Source: Pseudomonadota bacterium
GTDB taxonomy: Bacteria; Myxococcota; Myxococcia; Myxococcales; Myxococcaceae
Assembly: GCA_023424585.1 (NCBI GenBank)
Contig: JAFADT010000360.1
Span: 1 to 16,875, forward strand
DNA length: 16,875 nucleotides
Direction of reading: 5' to 3'
The notes beneath the pieces were generated by a model. It was not told the DNA's origin. It saw nothing but the letters and a program-made list of their open reading frames with translations, and made no database searches. Both the position numbers and the translations under genes were made by a program. Every line of letters starts with the position of its first letter. Within the stretch, counting starts at the first letter, position 1. This document shows, one piece after another, positions 1 to 8,021 of the stretch.

Positions 1-89
1 GGGCACAGGGACAACTCGCAGCGCGCGCACCAGTCGAACACCTCTCCGGCGGTGCCACGGCGCTCACAACCTCCACAGGCGTCGAACAT
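1..89 (-). CDS. Cys-rich zinc-ribbon/B-box-like protein, N-terminal fragment (partial)
   Basis: This is the start of a gene that runs off the left edge. Reading the minus strand from the ATG at 89 gives 29 codons with no stop. They contain a CxxC pair at residues 5-8, a second CxxC pair at 21-24 and another Cys at 29. A perfect AAGGAGG Shine-Dalgarno lies about 7 bases before the ATG, which strongly supports this start. Two CxxC pairs about 12 residues apart, with a Trp just before the second, resemble a small zinc-binding module (zinc ribbon or B-box-like). In myxobacteria such modules often head a longer membrane or sensory protein. Only the N-terminus is visible, so no function can be given. 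Confidence 0.6.
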   Translation of the reverse strand, partial: MFDACGGCERRGTAGEVFDWCARCELSLC

Positions 90-330
90 GGGCGGCCTCC
101 TTGCTTGGTCACGATGAAGGTAGAGGAGGGGTCCGACATCACGGGTCGTGCCGCCCCGCCTGGCGCCCCGGGCGGAGGCAAGCGACGGCTGTCGGACGCT
201 CGCGCCACGCACCTTCCACGGGTGGACGGGAGCCGGGACGCACGCCGGTTCGTGATCCCTTGCCGCATTGGCCGGCGATTCGCATGGAACAGGGGTCGCG
301 TAGTTCCGGTCTTTCAGGGAGGACGCAGTC

Positions 331-882
331 ATGCGCAGATACCGCCGCATCATCGGAGTGTTCGGCTCCGGCAGGGCGACGCACGAGGAGTGGGTCGTCC
401 CCCTGGCGCGGTGGATCGCCGAGGCCGGGTTCGACCTGCTCACCGGCGCGGGCGGCGGCGTCATGAGCGCCGCGGCGGGGGCCTTCGTGCAGGTGGAGGG
501 GCGGCGGGGCGCGGCCATCGGCATCATCCCCGGCACCGTGGGGCCGGATGGCCGCTACCAGCCCCGGCCCGGCTATCCGAACACGGACATCGAGATCCCC
601 ATCTACACGCACCTGCCGCTCAGCGGGGAGCAGGGCACGGACCCCATGAGCCGCAACCACATCAACGTGCTGACGCCGCATGCGCTGGTGGCGCTGCCCG
701 GTGAGGCCGGCACCGCCGCGGAGGCCGTCCTGGCGCTGCGCTATGGCAAGCCGCTGATCCTTCACGGCCCCCAGGAGGTCTTCCGGCGCTTCCCGGCGGA
801 GGCCGAGCGCACCACCTCCCTGGAGCGCGTGGCCGAGTTCCTCCTCGCCGCCACGCGTGAGGTGGCGGGCGGGCCCAGGTAG
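331..882 (+). CDS. LOG / TIGR00725-type Rossmann-fold nucleotide-binding protein
   Basis: A 183-residue cytosolic protein of the LOG/'lysine decarboxylase-like' superfamily. Visible motifs are a beta-strand and glycine turn at residues 7-14 (IIGVFGSG), the glycine-rich GAGGGVM at 39-45 and the signature PGEAGTAAE at 123-131, a variant of PGGxGTxxE. Family members bind nucleotides. True LOG enzymes release ribose-5-phosphate from cytokinin-type nucleotides (and AMP), whereas the TIGR00725 branch resembles molybdenum-cofactor carrier proteins. The second Gly of the signature is Glu, and the usual HxRK-like catalytic stretch reads MSRNHI (106-111), so phosphoribohydrolase activity is uncertain. 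The start is well placed after AGGGAGGA. It stands alone, followed by a hairpin at 884-910, and is separated from the cyclase unit downstream. Confidence 0.85.
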   Translation: MRRYRRIIGVFGSGRATHEEWVVPLARWIAEAGFDLLTGAGGGVMSAAAGAFVQVEGRRGAAIGIIPGTVGPDGRYQPRPGYPNTDIEIPIYTHLPLSGEQGTDPMSRNHINVLTPHALVALPGEAGTAAEAVLALRYGKPLILHGPQEVFRRFPAEAERTTSLERVAEFLLAATREVAGGPR

Positions 883-883
883 G

Positions 884-910
884 GTGGGGCGCGGGGCGAA
901 GGCGCCCCAC
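884..910 (+). terminator. GC hairpin after the LOG-type gene
   Basis: A perfect 9-bp inverted repeat, GTGGGGCGC at 884-892 and GCGCCCCAC at 902-910, with a 9-base loop, begins two bases after the stop codon. There is no T-run behind it. It probably ends transcription of the LOG-type gene and lies between it and the next gene. Confidence 0.45.
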
Positions 911-999
911 GGGGTGTGAAAAGATTCTAGGATGAAGGGTGTGGGGCAGGGGTGCCGCGCCCGGCGGGAGCACGCCCGGCCCCAGCCACGTCCGCCATC

Positions 1000-1401
1000 A
1001 TGATCAACCCCGACTATCCGCTGGCCAGCTGGTTCCTCGCGGTCTCCACCTCGGTCTTCCTGGTCGTCTACGCACTGCCGTTGCTGTTCATGCCGCTGCG
1101 CTGGGCGCGCTGGTTCGGGTGGGAGCTGCCCACGGGCAACAACGACCTGACGGTCTACTTCGCGCGCTGCCTGGGCGGCGTGGCGCTGTCGGTCATCATC
1201 GCGGTGGTGCAGTTCATCCCGGACCCCAAGCGCCACCTGGTCATCTTCGAACTCATCGGCCTCATCGGCGGCATCATGACGGCGGTGCACATCTGGGGCG
1301 CGGTGAGGAAGCAGCAGCCCTGGCCGGAGACGGCGGAGATCCCCCTCTACGGCGCCATGTGCCTGGGCGCCCTCTACCTGCGCTTCGCCACCCTGGCCTG
1401 A
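1000..1401 (+). CDS. Small four-helix membrane protein, first gene of the cyclase unit
   Basis: A 133-residue integral membrane protein of no family I recognise. It shows about four hydrophobic segments, at residues ~6-30, ~48-70, ~77-98 and ~112-131, with short polar loops; Arg-rich WARWFGW follows the first helix. I chose the ATG at 1000 because the hydrophobic protein starts cleanly there. A GTG at 952 in the same frame would add 16 Pro/Ala-rich residues of low-complexity type. Neither start has a convincing ribosome site. The stop is only 18 bases before the start of the large cyclase gene on the same strand, so the two are probably co-transcribed. It could be a membrane partner or anchor of the otherwise soluble-looking cyclase, but this is inference from position alone. 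Confidence 0.75.
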   Translation: MINPDYPLASWFLAVSTSVFLVVYALPLLFMPLRWARWFGWELPTGNNDLTVYFARCLGGVALSVIIAVVQFIPDPKRHLVIFELIGLIGGIMTAVHIWGAVRKQQPWPETAEIPLYGAMCLGALYLRFATLA

Positions 1402-1419
1402 GCGGAAAGCCCCCCGAGG

Positions 1420-4400
1420 ATGTCCTCCCTGAAGCCCATCGATCCCGTCGTCGCGATGCTGGCGCCCTACATGCCGGCGGCCATCCTCGCGCGGCTCGGG
1501 ACCCAGGAGGCGGACGCGCTGCCGCGGGCGGAGGGCGTGCGGGGCGCCATCCTGCTGCTGGACATCGCGGGCTTCACGCCCATCGTGGTGGGGCTGAGCG
1601 GCGCGGGGCCGCGCGGCATCGACTCGCTCCAGCGCCTGCTGACGAACTACTACACGGAGATGATCGACGTGGTCCGCGACCACGGCGGGGACATCTACCA
1701 GTTCGCCGGAGACTCCATCCTCGCGTGCTTCGAGGCCGCGCCCGAGGAGGCGGACGCGGACGTCGTCCAGCGCGCGGCGGTGTGCGCGCTGCACGTGCAG
1801 CGCAGGCTCGCGCGCTTCGCCCGGCTGGAGCTGCTGGGCCAGCGCTTCGGCGTGTCGTCGCGCATCGGCATCGGGTTCGGCGAGGCCACCCGCATCGTGA
1901 TGGGGGCCACCGGCCTGTGGATGCACCCGGCGCTGGTGGGAGAGCCCCTGGCGCAGGCGGTGGCCGCGGAGAAGCAGGCCGCGGTGTCGGAGGTCGTCCT
2001 GAGCCCCCGCGCCTGGGCGGCGCTGCCGGAGGCCGCGCGCAGGGGCGAGCCCCGCGAGGGCGGCACCCACCGGCTGGCGGCGGACGCGCCGGTGGTGTCC
2101 GTGAAGCGCCCGCTGCCCGCGCCCACGGGCGGAGCGGAGCTGGTGGGCCGGTGCGCGCTGCTGCTGCACCCGGTGCTGTTCACGAAGATCACCACCGCGC
2201 ACCAGGAGTTCGCGGGGGACTTCCGCGACGTCACCTGCTTCTTCGTGCGCTTCACCCACGCGCGCGCGGAGGCGGATCCCGAGGCCTTCTCCCGCGACCT
2301 CAACACCTATTACGAGTACGTCCAGCGCGAGAGCGCCCACCACGGCGGCGTGCTGCTGATGACGGACTTCACGGACAAGGGCAACGTGCTCTACGTCCTG
2401 TTCGGCGCGCCCACCGCCCAGCAGAACAAGGAGGTGCTGGCGTGCCGGCTGGCCTGCAAGCTGCTCAAGGCCCGCGAGCAGTTCCCCTTCCTGGACGAGC
2501 TGCAGATCGGCATCGCCACCGGCCACGCCTACTGCGGGGACATGGGCTCGCCCACGCGCAAGGGGTACTCGGCCCTGGGCGAGGTGGTGAACATCGCCGC
2601 GCGCCTGATGGCGCACGGCGGGCGCCAGGACGGCGTGCACCTGTGCTCCAACACCCAGGCGCGCTCGCAGCAGGGCGGCTTCGCCACCGAGTTCGTGGAG
2701 GACGCGAAGCTCAAGGGCGTCTCGCGCTCGGTGCCGGTGTACCGCCTGCTGGGCGAGACGCGCCGCAGCCTCTTCATCAAGGGCCGGGGCGACATCATCG
2801 GCCGCGGCCGCGAGCTCGACATGCTGCGCGAGTCGCTCGGCGCGGTCTTCGACGGCCAGGGCCGCGTGTGCGTGGTGTCCGGCGAGGCGGGCATCGGCAA
2901 GTCGCGCCTGGGCGCGCGCGTGCTGGAGGACGCGGAGGAGCGCGGCGCGCGGGCGCTGTACGGCGTCTGCTACTCCTACGAGGCCTTCACCCCCTTCTTC
3001 CCCTGGAAGGAGGTGCTGCTCCAGGCGTTCGGGCTGCTCGACTCGGATGACACCGAGGCGCAGCTCGCGCGCCTGCGCCAGGGGCTGGACGGCCTGGAGG
3101 ACGTGGGGCCGGAGTGGATCCCCGTGGTCGCGGGCATCCTCGGCGTGTCCCTGGAGGAGCGGCCCGCCACGGCGGGCATGGACGCGCGGCGCAAGCAGCA
3201 GAAGGTGTTCCAGATCGTCTTCCAGCTCCTGGAGAAGCTCAGCCGCGCGCAGCCGCTGCTGCTCTTCTTCGAGGACCTGCACTGGGCGGACTACATCTCC
3301 CTGGACCTGCTCCAGTTCCTGGCGGGGCGCGTGGGCTCGCACCGCATCATGGTGCTGGCGACGATGCGCCCGGGCGACCAGCTCCGGGGGCTGCGCGAGC
3401 TGCCGGAGTTCCGCCCGGTGGAGCTGGTGAGCCTGGACGACGCGGACACGCGGGCGCTCCTGCGCGTGCACCTGCGCCTGTCGCCGCCGGACGCGGCGCT
3501 GGAGGACCGGCTGCTCGCGAAGGTGCAGGGCAACCCGTTCTTCATCGAGTCCATCGTGGAGGGCCTGGCGGAGCAGGGCTACCTGGGGCCGGTGGAGCCC
3601 GGCTCCCAGCGGATGGAGCTGAAGCGCGGCCTCCAGGACCTCATCCTCCCGGACTCCATCCAGGACGTGGTGCTGTCGCGCATCGACCTGCTCAGCGAGA
3701 CGGAGAAGCTGGTGGTGAAGGTGGCGTCCGTCATCGGGCGCATCTTCACGCTGGACGGCGTGGCGGCGCTGGTGCCGACCCTGGGCCACCGGGTCCTGCG
3801 CGAGGCCATGGACACGCTCCAGCGCCTGGGCCTCATCCTGCTGGAGGCGGAGGAGCCGTACACCTGCATCTTCAAGCACATCGTCATCCGCGACGTGGCC
3901 TACAACACGCTGCTGGTGTCGGCGCGCGAGGACCTGCACCGCCGGCTCGCGCGCTACCTGGAGGCCCGCGCCAGCGACAACCTGGCGGGCTCCGCGGGTC
4001 TGCTCGCCTTCCACTTCCTCGCGGGCAACGTGGAGGACAAGGGCCTGGAGTACACGCTGATGGCGGCGCGCAGCGCGCGGGCGCAGTACGCGAACGACGA
4101 CGCGCTCTACCACTACAACCGCGGCCTGGAGCTGCTGGGCACCGTCGTCCCGGTGGACCCGGAGGTGACGCTGCTCCAGACGCGCCGGGTGATGCAGGAG
4201 CTGGCGGAGACGCTGCTCCAGGCGGGCCACTACGCCAACGCCATCCTGATGTTCGAGCAGTGCCTGGTGGACGAGGAGGAGGTCCCCCGCCAGGCGGAGC
4301 TGCACCTGGGCCTGGGCCGCGCGCACCAGGAGAAGGGCGAGTCCGCGCTCGCCACGCAGCACCTGGAGAAGTCGCTGGTGCTGCGCGGCCGCAGCCTGCC

Positions 4401-5697
4401 GGGGAGCCTGCCCGCGCTGGGCCTGCGCACGCTGGCGAACCTGCTGCTGCGGGGGCTCGCGTCGCTGCTGCCGTTCATCCTGCGGCCGCTGCCGGCGGCG
4501 CGGCTGGGCAACTACCTCCAGCAGCTCTCCACGCTCAACTCGCTCATCCGCATCTACTACTTCGCGGACATCACCAAGCTCACCTGGGCGACGCTGGTGT
4601 CCACCAACATGGCGGAGCGCTCGCGCAACGACTACGCCATGAGCCTGGCGCGCGGCTACTACGGCACGCTGCTGTTCGGCGCGGGCCTGCTCAAGCGCGC
4701 GCGCTACCACTGCGAGAAGGCGCTGGAGTACGCGCGCCGCTCCAAGGACCCCGTGGCGGAGGGGCTCGCGCTCAGCCGCCTGGGCATCCAGGCCTTCTTC
4801 GCCAACGAGCTCCAGCGCGCGCGGGAGTTCCAGGAGCAGGCCGTCTCCACGCTGCGCCAGGTGGGCGAGCGCTGGGAGCGCCAGACGTCCCTGATGATGC
4901 AGGCCACGGGCGAGTTCCTCCACTCGCGCTTCCGCGCCGCGGTGGCGCTCTACGAGCAGATGGGCGCCATCGGCGTGGAGCTCAACGCGCTGATGCACCA
5001 GGGCTGGGCGCACTCGTGGGCGCCCATGTGCCGCTACCTGCTGGGCGAGGGCGACGTGGGCGAGCTGTGCGCGGAGCTGGAGCAGGGCCTGCGCATCAGC
5101 GAGGAGGTGGCGGACCTGGCCAACCAGTGCGCCAGCCTCAACCACCTGGCCAACGTCACGGTGCGCGAGCACCAGGTGGAGGAGGCGGCGCTCGTCGCGG
5201 TGCGCTGCTTCAAGAGCATCTGGAGCTACCAGGTGATGGTGCCCTTCCTCCAGGTGGGCCTGGTGGACGCGGCGGAGGCGGCCCTCTTCGCGCTGGAGGC
5301 GGGCGCCACGGTGGTGCCGCGCCGGAAGCTGCTCAGGATCGTCCGGCTGTCCTGCATCAAGGCGCGCGTCATCGCCCGGCTCTACCCGTACCTGAAGGGC
5401 CCGGCGCTGCGGGTGACGGCGCGCTCGCTGGCGCTGCGCAAGGGCCCGAGGGCCGCGGAGCCGGTGTTCCTGGCTGCCATCGCCGTCCTGGAGAAGAGCC
5501 CCAACCGCTGGGAGACGGGCGTGGCCTACTTCGACGCGGCGGTGGCCCTGCCGCACCGTCGCGAGGCCTTCCTCGCCCGCGCGCGAGACATCTTCACGGA
5601 GGTGGAGGCCCGCGCGGAGCTGCGGCGCATGGACCGCTTCGAGTCCGCCCTCCAGGCCCCGCCCGCCGCGGCGCTCGTGCCGCCCCCCGGCCCGTGA
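1420..5697 (+). CDS. sAC-like tandem class III nucleotidyl cyclase with AAA ATPase and TPR region
   Basis: A 1425-residue multidomain signalling protein. Residues ~35-200 form a first class III cyclase domain (C1) with metal-site aspartates D48 (in LLDIAGFT) and D98 (in QFAGDS). Residues ~255-445 form a second (C2) with a DKG motif at 319-321 and the transition-state pair N391/R395 in VVNIAARLM; it lacks the metal aspartates. Next come a Walker A, GEAGIGKS (488-495), a Walker B-like stretch FFEDLHWAD (~618-626), a typical NTPase/helix segment at ~740-840 and TPR-like helical repeats to about residue 1350. This is the order C1-C2-NTPase-TPR of animal soluble adenylyl cyclase (ADCY10). The pseudo-heterodimer should make one active site with metals from C1 and Asn/Arg from C2. 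No signal peptide or transmembrane helix is evident, so it is probably cytosolic. It follows the small membrane protein by 18 bp. The product (cAMP or cGMP) cannot be fixed from sequence. Confidence 0.92.
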   Translation: MSSLKPIDPVVAMLAPYMPAAILARLGTQEADALPRAEGVRGAILLLDIAGFTPIVVGLSGAGPRGIDSLQRLLTNYYTEMIDVVRDHGGDIYQFAGDSILACFEAAPEEADADVVQRAAVCALHVQRRLARFARLELLGQRFGVSSRIGIGFGEATRIVMGATGLWMHPALVGEPLAQAVAAEKQAAVSEVVLSPRAWAALPEAARRGEPREGGTHRLAADAPVVSVKRPLPAPTGGAELVGRCALLLHPVLFTKITTAHQEFAGDFRDVTCFFVRFTHARAEADPEAFSRDLNTYYEYVQRESAHHGGVLLMTDFTDKGNVLYVLFGAPTAQQNKEVLACRLACKLLKAREQFPFLDELQIGIATGHAYCGDMGSPTRKGYSALGEVVNIAARLMAHGGRQDGVHLCSNTQARSQQGGFATEFVEDAKLKGVSRSVPVYRLLGETRRSLFIKGRGDIIGRGRELDMLRESLGAVFDGQGRVCVVSGEAGIGKSRLGARVLEDAEERGARALYGVCYSYEAFTPFFPWKEVLLQAFGLLDSDDTEAQLARLRQGLDGLEDVGPEWIPVVAGILGVSLEERPATAGMDARRKQQKVFQIVFQLLEKLSRAQPLLLFFEDLHWADYISLDLLQFLAGRVGSHRIMVLATMRPGDQLRGLRELPEFRPVELVSLDDADTRALLRVHLRLSPPDAALEDRLLAKVQGNPFFIESIVEGLAEQGYLGPVEPGSQRMELKRGLQDLILPDSIQDVVLSRIDLLSETEKLVVKVASVIGRIFTLDGVAALVPTLGHRVLREAMDTLQRLGLILLEAEEPYTCIFKHIVIRDVAYNTLLVSAREDLHRRLARYLEARASDNLAGSAGLLAFHFLAGNVEDKGLEYTLMAARSARAQYANDDALYHYNRGLELLGTVVPVDPEVTLLQTRRVMQELAETLLQAGHYANAILMFEQCLVDEEEVPRQAELHLGLGRAHQEKGESALATQHLEKSLVLRGRSLPGSLPALGLRTLANLLLRGLASLLPFILRPLPAARLGNYLQQLSTLNSLIRIYYFADITKLTWATLVSTNMAERSRNDYAMSLARGYYGTLLFGAGLLKRARYHCEKALEYARRSKDPVAEGLALSRLGIQAFFANELQRAREFQEQAVSTLRQVGERWERQTSLMMQATGEFLHSRFRAAVALYEQMGAIGVELNALMHQGWAHSWAPMCRYLLGEGDVGELCAELEQGLRISEEVADLANQCASLNHLANVTVREHQVEEAALVAVRCFKSIWSYQVMVPFLQVGLVDAAEAALFALEAGATVVPRRKLLRIVRLSCIKARVIARLYPYLKGPALRVTARSLALRKGPRAAEPVFLAAIAVLEKSPNRWETGVAYFDAAVALPHRREAFLARARDIFTEVEARAELRRMDRFESALQAPPAAALVPPPGP

Positions 5698-5737
5698 CGC
5701 GCGCGTGATGTGACGCGGGGCGCACGGGGTGCATTCC

Positions 5738-5765
5738 TTGTCCCGTCAGGCGGGGCTCCTAGACT
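5738..5765 (+). promoter_or_regulatory. Candidate sigma70-type promoter of the acyl-CoA desaturase gene
   Basis: TTGTCC (5738-5743), a 16-base spacer, then TAGACT (5760-5765). A start site near 5772 would give a leader of about 25 bases before the ATG at 5798. It lies in the 100-base gap after the cyclase stop and supports 5798 rather than the in-frame GTG at 5729 as the translation start. It was found by eye only, in GC-rich DNA. Confidence 0.35.
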
Positions 5766-5797
5766 GCCTGCCTCCTCGTCGACTCCGCTCCGGGCCC

Positions 5798-6628
5798 ATG
5801 AACACCGCACCGCTCCGCTTCCAGCTCAGTCCCGTCATCGTCGGTTACATGGTCGTGGTGCACGCGCTGGCCGCGCTGGCGTTCTTCCTGCCCTGGCCGC
5901 CGCACGCGCTGCCGGTGGCGCTGGCCGTGTACGTGTCCATTGGCCTGGGCACGACGGTGGGGCTGCACCGGCTCCTGTGCCACCGCGCCTTCGCGTGCCC
6001 CCGCTGGGTGGAGTACGCGCTGGTGACGGTGGCCATGCTCACCGCGCAGGGCAGCCCGCTGCTGTGGGCCGCCAACCACCGGCTGCACCACGCGAAGGCG
6101 GACGCGGACGGGGACGTGCACTCGCCGGTGCGCGGCTTCTGGTACGCCCACATGGGGTGGATCCTCAACGAGGCCTCCACCGACGAGGACGGCTGGCGCA
6201 CCTGGTGCCGCGACCTGGCGCATGACCGGTACTACCACTGGCTCCTGCGCTACCGCATCGCGCCGCAGGTGCTGGCGGTGCTCTTCGTGGGGCTGACGTT
6301 CGGCTGGCGCACGGTGCCCGCGTACTTCTTCCTGCCGGTGGTGTGCTGGATGCAGAGCACCTACGCGGTGAACTCCGTGTGCCATGCGGCGTTCGGGCAG
6401 CGCGTCCACGACACGCGCGACCTCAGCCGCAACGTGTGGTGGGTGAGCGTGCTGGCGCTGGGCGAGGGCTGGCACAACAACCACCACGCCTTCCCCGCGT
6501 CCGCGCGCCACGGGTGGGTGTGGTGGCAGTGGGACCCGGGCTGGCTCTTCATCCGCGCGCTCCAGGCCCTGGGGCTGGCGTGGGACGTGCGCCTGCCGTC
6601 CCGGCTCAGGTCAGGACCTGCGGCGTGA
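5798..6628 (+). CDS. Acyl-CoA / acyl-lipid delta-9-type fatty acid desaturase
   Basis: A 276-residue membrane desaturase of the stearoyl-CoA desaturase (DesC/OLE1) family, which uses a di-iron centre and O2 to introduce a cis double bond into a fatty acyl chain. All three histidine boxes are present: HRLLCH (57-62), HRLHH (94-98) and HNNHH (226-230), together with the family hallmarks DGDVHSP (104-110), AHMGW (117-121) and NSVCH (192-196). Hydrophobic segments at ~12-34, ~38-55, ~72-90, ~155-175 and ~177-195 fit the usual membrane hairpins. The length is compact, with no cytochrome b5 domain, so electrons must come from separate ferredoxin or cytochrome partners. An upstream GTG at 5729 would add 23 residues, but a promoter-like sequence lies inside that extension. 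Its last 23 bases overlap the end of the convergent radical SAM gene. Confidence 0.93.
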   Translation: MNTAPLRFQLSPVIVGYMVVVHALAALAFFLPWPPHALPVALAVYVSIGLGTTVGLHRLLCHRAFACPRWVEYALVTVAMLTAQGSPLLWAANHRLHHAKADADGDVHSPVRGFWYAHMGWILNEASTDEDGWRTWCRDLAHDRYYHWLLRYRIAPQVLAVLFVGLTFGWRTVPAYFFLPVVCWMQSTYAVNSVCHAAFGQRVHDTRDLSRNVWWVSVLALGEGWHNNHHAFPASARHGWVWWQWDPGWLFIRALQALGLAWDVRLPSRLRSGPAA

Positions 6629-8021
6629 GCCCCAGCGCGGGCATCCGCTCCGCGTCCCACGCCTCGAGCGCATCCAGCCCGGCGATGTAGCGGCGCGCCG
6701 GGTTCTTCACCGGGTTGCGGATGCTGACGATCTCCGGCCCGGAGAAGAGGATGGTCTGCTTGTAGCGGGGCAGGTCGCTCATCATCAGCTTGGACGCGTA
6801 GTGCCGGGCGATGTTGGGCAGGCTCCCCAGCGTGCGGCACAGCCGCTGGAAGTGCTCCACCACCTCCGACGCGTGCAGGTGCTTGGGCCGGTGGCACAGC
6901 GTGTAGCCGTCGTAGTCGCGGCTGGTGGTGCCGGGCAGCAGCCTGTCTTGCGCCTTCAGCTCGCGGAAGAAGGGCGTCTCCGGGTAGGGGCACACGATGC
7001 CCAGGAAGGTGACGGAGAAGTACTTCAGGTCCGCCAGGTACTCCGGCAGCCGGTGCAGGTACTCGTTGGTGTCGCCGTCCGAGCCCACGATGAGCCCGAA
7101 GGACAGGAGGATGCCGGAGGAGAAGACGCGGCGGATGACGGCGTCCACCTCCGACAGCTTGTTCTGGCCCTTGTTCATCGCCTTGAGCGAGTCCGGGTTG
7201 AGCGACTCCAGGCCGGTGTAGACGTAGCGGCAGCCCGCCTTCGCCATCAGCTTCACCAGCGCCTCGTCCTTGAGCACGTTGAAGGTGAGGGCGCAGCCCC
7301 AGGTCTTCTTCAGGGGGATGAGCGCTTCGCACAGCGCGCGCAGGTACTTGGGAGAGCCGCCCAGGTTGTTGTCCAGGAAGATGAACGCGTCCTCCATCAA
7401 CCCCAGGAAGTTCGGGTTCCAGCGCATGCGCGTCTGGATCTCGTCGATGACCTCCGGGATGGGGCGGAAGCGGTAGCGCTCGTGGCCGGTGAGCACGCAG
7501 AAGTTGCACGTGAAGGGACAGCCGCGCGACGCCTCGATGCCCGGCAGCCGCACCTTGTTGTGCGTGAAGTCGATGAGCTCGTAGCGGTATGGCCGGATGG
7601 CGGCGGCGCCCTGCGACGGCAGGCTGTAGCGGGGCTTCAGCGCCCCCTTCTCGAAGTCCGCGATGAGCGCGGGCACGTTGGGCTCCGGCTCCCCGGTGAT
7701 GACCGCGTCGAAGTACCTCGCTGCGTCGTCGGGGAAGTGGCTCGCGTGTCGGCCGCCCGCAACCGTCGTCATGCCGCGCTGGCGGAAGAGGGTGGAGAGG
7801 ACCTTCGTGTGCTCGTAGTACGAGTGCAGGTACGAGAAGAAGACCAGGTCCCAGTGCCGGTCCAGCGGGATGTCCGCCTCCTTCTCGTTGAAGATCTCCA
7901 CGTGCGCGTGCTCCGGACACAGGCCCGCGATGAGCTCCGGCACGGAGGACTGCATGATGGAGGGCTCCTTGATGCGCAGGCGGGTCGGATGGGTGTACGT
8001 GGCGATGATGGCGATGCGCAT
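6606..8021 (-). CDS. B12-binding-type radical SAM protein
   Basis: A 471-residue cytosolic iron-sulfur enzyme. The N-terminal ~125 residues look like the Rossmann-type cobalamin-binding domain of B12-dependent radical SAM enzymes, with GGRHASHFPD (89-98) and a GEPE turn (110-113). There is no DxHxxG motif, which is common in this class. The radical SAM core follows, with the [4Fe-4S] cluster motif CPFTCNFC (C168, C172, C175) and later strand motifs such as YTGLES. The class includes methyltransferases and ring-modifying enzymes (BchE-, HpnR- and PhpK-like), and the substrate cannot be read from the sequence. The gene converges with, and overlaps by 23 bp, the desaturase gene. Its ATG at 8019-8021 lacks an obvious ribosome site. 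A lipid or polyketide-like substrate is only a guess from position. Confidence 0.88.
   Translation of the reverse strand: MRIAIIATYTHPTRLRIKEPSIMQSSVPELIAGLCPEHAHVEIFNEKEADIPLDRHWDLVFFSYLHSYYEHTKVLSTLFRQRGMTTVAGGRHASHFPDDAARYFDAVITGEPEPNVPALIADFEKGALKPRYSLPSQGAAAIRPYRYELIDFTHNKVRLPGIEASRGCPFTCNFCVLTGHERYRFRPIPEVIDEIQTRMRWNPNFLGLMEDAFIFLDNNLGGSPKYLRALCEALIPLKKTWGCALTFNVLKDEALVKLMAKAGCRYVYTGLESLNPDSLKAMNKGQNKLSEVDAVIRRVFSSGILLSFGLIVGSDGDTNEYLHRLPEYLADLKYFSVTFLGIVCPYPETPFFRELKAQDRLLPGTTSRDYDGYTLCHRPKHLHASEVVEHFQRLCRTLGSLPNIARHYASKLMMSDLPRYKQTILFSGPEIVSIRNPVKNPARRYIAGLDALEAWDAERMPALGLTPQVLT

Noticed and set aside
104..330. A promoter or small gene between the Cys-rich fragment and the LOG-type gene
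   Set aside because: I could not find a -35/-10 pair with acceptable spacing. The open frames here (at 101 and 105) are GC-driven and run out of frame into the LOG-type gene. Only the ribosome sites at the two ends are convincing.
939..3050. A 703-codon plus-strand open frame overlapping the membrane protein and cyclase
   Set aside because: Gly/Arg/Ala/Pro-rich out-of-frame reading of real genes with no recognisable domain. The same applies to the plus-strand frame at 3114-5708.
139..5556. An 1805-codon open frame on the minus strand across the LOG, membrane-protein and cyclase genes
   Set aside because: It is antisense to genes with clear family motifs. Its composition is dominated by Arg, His, Gln, Ala and Leu, the typical product of the opposite strand of a GC-biased coding region. 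It has no domains and ignores gene boundaries.
5729..5797. A GTG start for the acyl-CoA desaturase 23 codons upstream
   Set aside because: The extension overlaps a promoter-like sequence, and the family N-terminus fits the ATG at 5798.
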